From Zancudomyces culisetae (taxonomy: Eukaryota > Kickxellomycota > Harpellomycetes > Harpellales > Legeriomycetaceae): a stretch of DNA of 11,419 nt. The stretch covers positions 1-11,419 of the forward strand of contig LSSK01000905.1 of assembly GCA_001969505.1 (NCBI GenBank). Direction: 5' to 3'. Of the stretch, positions 5,179 through 11,419 are shown piece by piece. The translations under genes were made by a program, and so were the position numbers. The notes beneath the pieces were generated by a model. The model made no database searches, was not told where the DNA came from, and saw nothing but the letters and a program-made list of their open reading frames with translations. The first letter of the stretch is position 1. The number at the start of each line of letters is the position of its first letter.

Positions 5179-7499
5179 CCCAATTTACACGCGATTCTAA
5201 CTCCATTCCGCTCTGGGTCGCTTAAATCTACTCCACTTTCTACCAGCCATTTATCCATATTGAAACTACCAAGTAAACATGCCATGCTAATACAATCATA
5301 CTCTGAATTCTTGGGTACCACACCACCATTCCTAATCCAGTGCTCCAACACCTCAACTTTATCTGATTTACACGCCTCTTCAAAACCACTCGATTCTCCT
5401 TTTAACCTTGCACCCTTACTAATAAAGTAATTTATCCAGTCAATATCACCAGCTTTATATGCTGTTCTTAAGACCAAACTATCGTATGAATTAATATCAA
5501 TTCCATAATCTATCAATAGTTTCAGTATTTCAAAGTTTCGGTTGATTAATTCTGATTTTGCTTGCTCGTAGTGTCTATCATTCAACACCTCTGCATTTTT
5601 CTCGTATCCGAGTTCGTTAATTTCGTCAAATTGAGTGTCGTCGAATGTGCTTTGTAGATTATTCTCAATAACGTATCTAATAATTTCAACTAAGTTATCA
5701 AGACATGCACTTTTAGCGTGGTTTTCGCGAATAGAGTATAGATTATTTCCAAAAAGCGATTCACATGCGTAATAAATGCGCTCAGTCCTGGAATATATAA
5801 TCTCTATAACTCTCTCATATATATCCACATGCTTTAGAAACCCATCAAAATCAACATTGTTATCTGGATAGTATTGATCATAGGACTGACAAACTTCAAT
5901 AAGACATAGAATTGTTTTATTAAATTTTAGCCTTGTACCAGCCTTGCTTTCCGTTTCTGAATCATTGGGTTTAGTCTTGTCCTCACTTAACAGTTTTAAT
6001 AGACGCGTTATTATTTCACAATTCTTTATTTTACATAACTCTTGAATCCCTTGTGGAGCTTCCAAACCAATAGAAGAATCATGTTCCAATAAAAATCTTA
6101 GCATATCCATATTTCTGTTTTTGCTTGCAATTCTTATTCCCTTAAACTCGGGTGATTTTAAATCCGCTCCAGATTCGATAAGTAATTTGGCAACTTTGAT
6201 GTTTCCAGTTTGTACTGCGTACTCTAGGCAGTGAACACTTGCCAAATTGGAGTATTTGTTGATGATTCTTTGTGCCAGCTTATAGTCGTTTTTGTATATA
6301 GCTATTTTCATTGCATTTTCGTCTAAATCACCTTTCAGTTTATAGTTGATTCTTAAAAGATATTTTATAAGGTCGATATTACCATTTCTGTACGCCAACT
6401 CTGTTATTTTTTTAATATTTTCTGAGTTTGATCCAGATTTAAACAAGTATTTCTTGAATAAACTCTCCCTATTAAGATGTATCGCTACATCGAACAATAT
6501 CTGAATGTGTCTACTACTACTAGAGTAGTTCTTTTCAAGGTATGATATAAACTTTTTTTTATCACAGAGAATTGATTGATACGCACATAGTGTAAAGTTC
6601 AATAATACCATCTTATCTGTATTGCCATCATCCTTAATAAAAGTATAAAATTCATAATCAAAGTGTGACCCGCGAGCATCATTAATCGAATCTAAATTCT
6701 GAACAGAAAAGTTTGTGCAGATTTCTAAATCCAGAACCCTTTTAAAGAACCCAAGGTTGTTCAACCAACAACTTTGACGCCCAGCCACCAAAACACATGA
6801 TATCATAAATCTATCATCAACACACCTAATACCTCTTTCAGTAGAACCACATATCTCTGGAGGAAACTCAAATTTGGTGTTGCAGATATCTATTAGCATT
6901 TCGACGCCGTTTTCCTCGGCTATAGCATTCATTCCCCAAAGCAAAAGCTCTGAAACCTGGTTAACCCTGAATAGTGATCTAATATAATGAGAATCGGTGA
7001 TTTCAATATCAGCCACTTCTCTTCGTGATTTGCTTTCTTCTGAGAGTAAATTATCAATATCAATATCTAGGTACTCGTCCTCGTTCATAAATAAAGTACC
7101 CTTATGTAAAATCGTTGATGTACTTCTATTGATCACCACGTACATCTTGAGCAATCTGTTTAGAACATTCCTCCACCTAAAATCGAATGCCATACCTAGT
7201 ACTTCTTCGTAGTTCAGGTCTTTGAGTTTTCTCAAAACCAGTATTCCAACTGCCTCATTAGCTCCGATTCTTGTGTGTTTATCGAATAGATATCTCAACC
7301 ACCATATATAGTCACTTTCTATGTTGTATAAGACATATTGGAGAATGTACTTGCTAACAACATTATCTTTTTGTGAGATATGGTGCATATTTTTGTTCAA
7401 AAGCGATAGTTGAGGATTTTGAGCAAGTGCGAATATGGTTGACAGGATACTTGCTGGAAGTTTGTTGAAAAGATTGTTGCCTTTGTTTTTGATACCCAT
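5154..7499 (-). CDS. F-box-like/ankyrin-repeat protein, copy B (781 aa, complete frame)
   Basis: This is the only copy seen from start to stop, and it spans the cassette junction. ATG at 7499 has A at -3 and G at +4. Residues about 10-42 resemble an F-box (LPASILSTIF, LSLLNKNMHHIS). About 43-360 is alpha-helical-looking and hard to assign, with an acidic patch at about 139-156. Divergent ankyrin repeats lie at about 365-505 and 648-775 (for example YRNGNIDLIKYLL, AYKAGDIDWINYFISKGA, ACLLGSFNMDKWLVESGVD). Family knowledge suggests an SCF substrate adaptor in cytoplasm or nucleus; that is inference. The frame ends at TAA (5154-5156) in the middle of a repeat, just after VRIACKLG, and ankyrin sequence continues downstream in other frames to 4552. 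The 781-residue product is therefore a truncated form of a longer ancestor of about 2.95 kb. It may still work, because the frame itself has stayed open. Confidence 0.88.
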   Translation of the reverse strand: MGIKNKGNNLFNKLPASILSTIFALAQNPQLSLLNKNMHHISQKDNVVSKYILQYVLYNIESDYIWWLRYLFDKHTRIGANEAVGILVLRKLKDLNYEEVLGMAFDFRWRNVLNRLLKMYVVINRSTSTILHKGTLFMNEDEYLDIDIDNLLSEESKSRREVADIEITDSHYIRSLFRVNQVSELLLWGMNAIAEENGVEMLIDICNTKFEFPPEICGSTERGIRCVDDRFMISCVLVAGRQSCWLNNLGFFKRVLDLEICTNFSVQNLDSINDARGSHFDYEFYTFIKDDGNTDKMVLLNFTLCAYQSILCDKKKFISYLEKNYSSSSRHIQILFDVAIHLNRESLFKKYLFKSGSNSENIKKITELAYRNGNIDLIKYLLRINYKLKGDLDENAMKIAIYKNDYKLAQRIINKYSNLASVHCLEYAVQTGNIKVAKLLIESGADLKSPEFKGIRIASKNRNMDMLRFLLEHDSSIGLEAPQGIQELCKIKNCEIITRLLKLLSEDKTKPNDSETESKAGTRLKFNKTILCLIEVCQSYDQYYPDNNVDFDGFLKHVDIYERVIEIIYSRTERIYYACESLFGNNLYSIRENHAKSACLDNLVEIIRYVIENNLQSTFDDTQFDEINELGYEKNAEVLNDRHYEQAKSELINRNFEILKLLIDYGIDINSYDSLVLRTAYKAGDIDWINYFISKGARLKGESSGFEEACKSDKVEVLEHWIRNGGVVPKNSEYDCISMACLLGSFNMDKWLVESGVDLSDPERNGVRIACKLGLKRTLKY

Positions 7500-7609
7500 T
7501 GTGCTATGGATTTAATTATTCTTACTTTTATCTTCAATTTGATAAGTTTGTTATGTGCTAAAGTAATGTGATCAAAATGAACAAGGTCCGAAAAGCAGAA
7601 GTGTATTGG

Positions 7610-7619
7610 TTTTTTTATA
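7610..7619 (-). promoter_or_regulatory. TATA-like box of ankyrin gene B
   Basis: TATAAAAAAA on the minus strand, 111-120 bp upstream of the ATG at 7499, the same as in copy A. It would drive the only full-length ankyrin frame in the window. Chance occurrence in AT-rich DNA cannot be excluded. Confidence 0.4.
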
Positions 7620-7985
7620 CTATTTATCTGATTTTTTTGATTTATTCATTTGTTTTTTAGGTTTATGATTTAAATGATCGTTTGCTGCGTAATTTGAAAT
7701 AACCAGCAGTTATTTGAAAATTATTGGATACATTTCAAGATTAAACATCAAACCAGAGTGCAAGATTATTTTCAGACCAATAGCTTTATTTACTGCTGGA
7801 TTTCAAGATGAAAATGTTAATGGATCAATAAGTAATATTTTTTCTTTATTATAAGACTCATTTAATGATAAAGAAAAACAACCAGGATAGGAAACGAGAA
7901 TAAATAACGAGCTTTCCAAAATAAACATTATATTTTTGCTATAATCTATCAGGCTAATGTATATTTCTTATCATTTTTGTTGTTC

Positions 7986-8023
7986 TCATAACCCGACATG
8001 GTTTTTATAGCTCTGGGTTATGA
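7986..8023. repeat. Inverted repeat, 9-bp arms (second copy)
   Basis: Identical to 2047-2084: perfect TCATAACCC and GGGTTATGA arms around a 20-nt loop, about 490 bp upstream of ankyrin gene B. Confidence 0.6.
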
Positions 8024-8168
8024 TTACCAATGCTCAATTATCCTTTTTACCGAGTCAACAGGTTGAGGAGATATAAGCATAGGAATCACTGTGGGTGTTT
8101 ACGTAGGGAGTTTTTTTTTGATATTGCGATACTGTTCCAAAAGAATAAATTAATATCTATCTAATCAA

Positions 8169-8181
8169 CCCCCCCCCCCCC
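8169..8181. repeat. Homopolymer run C13 (second copy)
   Basis: Same length and flanks as 2230-2242. Confidence 0.9.
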
Positions 8182-8452
8182 TTTGTCACTCCAAGAACTT
8201 CATACCCACCGGAAGTTAATGCAAGGAGTATATATTAAAATGTTACTACAATTATTAAATTTCAATCTTGTGAATTTTGGTAAATTATTTTGGAAAGTAA
8301 TAAAGTATTCAAAGTATTTAGATTTTTGCTTTTTTACAATATTGAATAACTTTCAAACAAAAACAGATGTGTTGTCGGTAATAAACAATATTTAAAAGGC
8401 TCAAAAACTAAAATAAATATCTATAAACTGTATTGGTGTTATGAGTAGATCA

Positions 8453-8899
8453 TTAACTGCGGCGACTGTTAGCAGTATTAATTCCACTGGCCAATCCACT
8501 AACTGCTCCGTTAATCAAGTTTCCTAAAGCACCACTGAATGGAAGAAAGCTAATGACGCTAGATACAAAGTTTCCTACTACGTTACTTTGTGCAACCCCG
8601 TTAGCAATTCCACCGAGTATGTCGTTTAAGCGAGCTTTTTCCTCAGGAGTCATATCAAAAATGCCACGATCAGCAAGTTCAGCCGCTCTAGTGTTTCGAA
8701 GTATTGAGCGTTGAGCACCATGTGGAAGTCCCGCCATACCTGATGATGCTGCTGCCACTACTGCTGCTGCCAATTGTTGGTTCTGGTATGCATTTGCAGC
8801 TGGATTTCCATACTGTCCGACTGGTTGGGCAACTGGTGTGGCATTTGCAGCGAGCATTACGCATGTAACTGATACTCCTGCTAATGTGATCTTTACCAT
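8453..8899 (-). CDS. Small secreted protein with short alanine tract, copy B (148 aa)
   Basis: Same gene as 2514-2987 with nine codons fewer: after VV47-48 only three alanines precede SSG, where copy A has ten alanines plus Ser-Ala. Outside the tract there are three substitutions: one replacement (K29 in A, Q29 here) and two synonymous changes, all in the first 50 codons. The remaining roughly 295 nt, covering the charged segment and the hydrophobic Gly-rich C-terminus, are identical. Signal peptide, lack of mature cysteine, ATG context and upstream TATA-like box are as in copy A. The frame-preserving loss suggests that tract length is tolerated or selected while the C-terminal half is held constant. 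Family unknown. Confidence 0.85.
   Translation of the reverse strand: MVKITLAGVSVTCVMLAANATPVAQPVGQYGNPAANAYQNQQLAAAVVAAASSGMAGLPHGAQRSILRNTRAAELADRGIFDMTPEEKARLNDILGGIANGVAQSNVVGNFVSSVISFLPFSGALGNLINGAVSGLASGINTANSRRS
8748..8755 (+). repeat. Contracted GCT tract
   Basis: Short counterpart of 2815-2843, with two full GCT units and a partial one. The 27-nt difference is an exact multiple of three, as expected for slippage or unequal exchange in a coding repeat. Which length is ancestral cannot be told from two copies. Confidence 0.85.
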
Positions 8900-9038
8900 T
8901 TCTTCTTAGTTTTGTTTTGTTTTAATTTTATTATTGGTATCTCGAAAAAAGAATGATGCTTTTTATGCTGATAATGTTATTTTAACTGCAGTTGATGATG
9001 TTATTGATGATCTTGTGTATATGGACAACATATCATGA

Positions 9039-9046
9039 TTTATATA
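9039..9046 (-). promoter_or_regulatory. TATA-like box of secreted-protein gene B
   Basis: TATATAAA on the minus strand, 140-147 bp upstream of the ATG at 8899. It is kept exactly although the neighbouring 300 bp carry most of the spacer's substitutions, including one only eight bases away (3119 versus 9031). This is mild support for a real element. Confidence 0.45.
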
Positions 9047-10021
9047 CTTTTTTTTTCATTGCATTCTACTAAACCGATAAAAATTATTTACTCTTTAGCT
9101 TAACCACAGTAAATGATGAAACAATATTTTCTCTATTTTTATAACCCTGATTCTAAAATAGAACTTCAAAGTCAAAATATTTTTCTATCTTTTTACGCAA
9201 AATAGTGTAATTGAATATATGGGTATTTAGAAATGGCTTAAAATATAATTAATCAAGTGTATTGCATAATATATTAGATGTATTGGTAAATAGAACAGAA
9301 AAAAAAACACATAAATAAATTTCCTCCATTGAACCCTTCATTCGCTTCCTCTCTATACACAGAAGTGGATCGCTAAACCTTACAATATTTTTCCACTTCC
9401 TATAACGATATTTTTGGGAGAAATGAGGTTCTAGAACAATCCTAAACATAATTTTACTTTTTATTAGTCCTATTTTTATATTTTTGGCACAAAAAGTATT
9501 CAGGAATATAGTACATATATCAGAATTGAACTATAAAACCACTTTTCATACTAACACAAGATTGAGTTATCATTGATATATTGTGTTGTTACCTACAATA
9601 GTAATCCACAATAATTATAATAAACTCAAATTAGATAAGCTGATTGAGGGACAAAGATAATTAACAAATGAAATAGGATGCTAATGGTTTTAATTAGAGA
9701 GTTAGAATAGAAAATATAGTAGTAAATAAAGATACAAAAAAAGTTGCAATACAACAACATTTATTATTACCACATTTGCATATAGCATAATAAGATTAAT
9801 CTCTCCACCCGTCACTTCTCAAGATCTCGTTGTGTTATTTTTTTAATGTTTATTATTAAATACTCTGATAATTATTTAAAAAATAATAGATGCCATACCA
9901 ATCAACATCACATAATTATACTGAATATCGGTATTTTCCAATACATTTTGTAATTCCATTTTTTTGATAGATGAGTTTATCAAGTAAATATCAATAAAAG
10001 CATAAAAAATATCCATAAAAC

Positions 10022-10375
10022 ATCTATCCGACTGCGTACCCACCGGGAGTTGGTTCAAAGAAGTCGTTTCCGTTCTGAGTTGAACTAAAATTTGCACACT
10101 CGTCCTACAGACTCTATCCAAGAAACTAGCTGTTTCGAGTCGAGCAATAGTACTTCGGTTTCCATCTTCTTAGAGGACAGAAAACCCAACCTTTTTGACT
10201 CTTCTCCAAGGAGATCACCCTACAAAAAAAAATATGCCATACTTCAACTCTTGTATCAGTTACTTCTGGGATGGGTTCCAGAATCGATAACCGCAGTGCT
10301 ACTTATCTTGTACAGCCAAAATAATGTGTTCAGCTACTTTTTGCCGGTAAAAACTACCAGTCATTGATTAATAAA
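10022..10375 (+). other. GC-richer unidentified relic (second copy)
   Basis: Equivalent of 4110-4463, with the 91-codon frame at 10092-10367 unchanged and AATAAA at 10370-10375. Zero differences over 276 nt is not significant at about 0.6% overall divergence, so this does not show constraint. Confidence 0.35.
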
Positions 10376-10463
10376 GTATATAGTGTCTTTATATCACTAC
10401 TTTAACACATTTTGTTGAAAAACATTTGTTCAAACAACTCATAAGCACCATCTTTCTATATAC

Positions 10464-11090
10464 TTAATTTTGTCCGCCCATACTCTGACAAATATTGATC
10501 AACTTGTGATCATATAGGTTGTTTGCAACTTCCATAATCCATTTCCTATATCCTCACTTGTATTAGCATCATACTTTAACAACAGTTTGATCATCTTGGT
10601 ATTTTTGTGGTTGATAGGCTTCTTCAAACCACAATCCTGGCTTAGAACCAAGTTCAGATTTCTTTCAAATAGAAGTTTCAATATTTCCAGACTATTATTC
10701 TCGCAAACCTGAATCACACTATTTTCAAGTCCATTTTTTTATTTTTGCTCCCTTTTCAAATAATAGTCTCAGAATACCCATATTGTTGCTCCTACAAGCA
10801 TAGTACACAAAATCTGACCCACTATTTTTAAGAAGATGAGTATCCTTTAAAATTAATTTAACAGCCTCTAGATTTTTTTCCTCAATAGCTTCTCGAAGTA
10901 GGTAGGAGGCACCATCAATATCAGAACAACAGGCCAACATTAACTGCAAAGTTTCCATATCATCTAGAATAAATCACCTTAAATTGTATGAATCCTCTTT
11001 TACTTTTGCACCACGCTGCAGCAAAAACCTGATCATTTCAGTACTTCCTGCCAGAATCGCAATTTTTAGTATTTCAGTGTTCTCTTGAGA
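10464..11090 (-). pseudogene. Broken 3' ankyrin extension of gene C
   Basis: Same decayed extension as 4552-5178, with the same four lesions: frame change at about 11090, in-frame TGA at 10974-10976, A7 run at 10734-10740 with its frame change, and a further frame change near 10536-10542, ending at TAA 10464-10466. Six substitutions separate it from the B tail; read in the relic frames, four are replacements (T to A, K to E, L to V, P to L) and two are silent. This is what relaxed constraint would give, though numbers are small. Confidence 0.82.
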
Positions 11091-11419
11091 CCCAATTTAC
11101 ACGCGATTCTAACTCCATTCCGCTCTGGGTCGCTTAAATCTACTCCACTTTCTACCAGCCATTTATCCATATTGAAACTACCAAGTAAACATGCCATGCT
11201 AATACAATCATACTCTGAATTCTTGGGTACCACACCACCATTCCTAATCCAGTGCTCCAACACCTCAACCTTATCTGATTTACACGCCTCTTCAAAACCA
11301 CTCGATTCTCCTTTTAACCTTGCACCCTTACTAATAAAGTAATTTATCCAGTCAATATCACCAGCTTTATATGCTGTTCTTAAGACCAAACTATCGTATG
11401 AATTAATATCAATTCCATA
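11066..11419 (-). CDS. F-box-like/ankyrin-repeat protein, copy C (3' part, runs off right edge)
   Basis: Codons 665-781 of a third ankyrin gene copy; its start lies beyond the window. The frame is open from the edge to TAA at 11066-11068, the same truncating stop as in copy B. It contains the last three ankyrin units (AYKAGDIDWINYFISKGA, then ACKSDKVEVLEHWIRNGG, then ACLLGSFNMDKWLVESGVD). Compared with copy B there is one synonymous difference (aaa/aag codon for lysine in SDKVEV). An internal ATG at 11389 is not the real start; the reading frame simply continues upstream out of the window. Confidence 0.88.
   Translation of the reverse strand, partial: YGIDINSYDSLVLRTAYKAGDIDWINYFISKGARLKGESSGFEEACKSDKVEVLEHWIRNGGVVPKNSEYDCISMACLLGSFNMDKWLVESGVDLSDPERNGVRIACKLGLKRTLKY

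Larger units (their letters stand above)
1..5939. repeat. Tandem cassette, copy 1 (~5.94 kb period)
   Basis: The first base of the window matches position 5940, and the two sequences then run in parallel to the window end. Offset is 5939 for positions 1-2808 and 5912 after the trinucleotide tract near 2815-2843. This copy holds the 5' part of ankyrin gene A, secreted-protein gene A, and the 3' two-fifths of ankyrin gene B. The phase is arbitrary: the window begins inside a gene and no unique flank is seen, so the biological ends of the unit cannot be placed. Confidence 0.97.
7500..8452. other. Spacer between ankyrin gene B and secreted-protein gene B
   Basis: Equivalent of 1561-2513, with a single base difference (A at 7712). 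It contains the second set of TATA-like box, inverted repeat and C13 run. No gene is seen. Confidence 0.75.
8900..10463. other. Long spacer between secreted-protein gene B and the ankyrin gene C tail
   Basis: Equivalent of 2988-4551, AT-rich. It includes a second TATA-like box, the second copy of the GC-richer relic, and a 66-codon minus-strand frame (9249-9449) that I do not accept as a gene. From about 9450 to 10010 nothing is recognisable. Confidence 0.7.
5940..11419. repeat. Tandem cassette, copy 2 (partial, 5480 bp)
   Basis: Direct repeat of 1-5507 in the same orientation, about 99.4% identical by hand count (about 31 substitutions plus one 27-nt gap). It carries the 5' part of ankyrin gene B, secreted-protein gene B and the 3' part of a third ankyrin copy, C, and is cut by the right edge. 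Substitutions are scattered, so this is not the same read sequence assembled twice. Separate alleles joined in tandem remain possible. Confidence 0.97.

Noticed and set aside
1-11419. Large DNA virus origin, since such viruses also carry F-box/ankyrin proteins
   Set aside because: Long gene-poor AT-rich spacers, a single-orientation two-gene cassette and a secreted protein with distant TATA-like box fit a nuclear genome better; no virus hallmark gene is seen. Not fully excluded.

Overview
The window looks like AT-rich eukaryotic nuclear DNA. Two kinds of gene are present, both on the minus strand: (i) a large F-box-like/ankyrin-repeat protein gene and (ii) a small secreted protein gene with an alanine tract. 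Both start codons have a purine at -3 and G at +4, and a TATA-like box lies 110-150 bp upstream of each. Long AT-rich gaps of about 1.0 and 1.6 kb separate the genes. I see no ribosome-binding sites, operon packing, tRNA or rRNA. The ankyrin style and low GC would fit an early-diverging fungus, for example an insect-gut Harpellales such as Smittium. That is an impression, not a proof.

The main structural fact is that the whole window is one cassette of about 5.9 kb repeated head to tail. Positions 1-5939 and 5940-11419 align end to end with no unique sequence between or around them. The offset is 5939 up to about position 2808 and 5912 afterwards; the only indel is 27 nt in the trinucleotide tract of the secreted-protein gene. 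By hand I count about 31 substitutions over about 5.45 kb (roughly 0.6%). Neither true edge of the repeat is visible, so the window is a slice of a tandem array, of a larger duplication, or of a circular or mis-joined assembly.

Layout, left to right (all genes on minus): 5' part of ankyrin gene A (1-1560, runs off the left edge); spacer with TATA box, 9-bp inverted repeat and C13 run (1561-2513); secreted-protein gene A (2514-2987); long spacer with TATA box and a GC-richer unidentified relic (2988-4551); ankyrin gene B, open for 781 codons (5154-7499) with a broken 3' extension (4552-5178); then the same order again: spacer (7500-8452), secreted-protein gene B with a shorter Ala tract (8453-8899), spacer (8900-10463), and the 3' end of ankyrin gene C with the same broken extension (10464-11419).

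The ankyrin tail carries the same four lesions in both visible copies, so it decayed before the duplication, while the 781-codon part stayed open. Each cassette therefore offers a truncated F-box-like/ankyrin protein, possibly an adaptor for ubiquitin ligation, and a secreted protein of unknown family. Nothing in the sequence proves that they work together.
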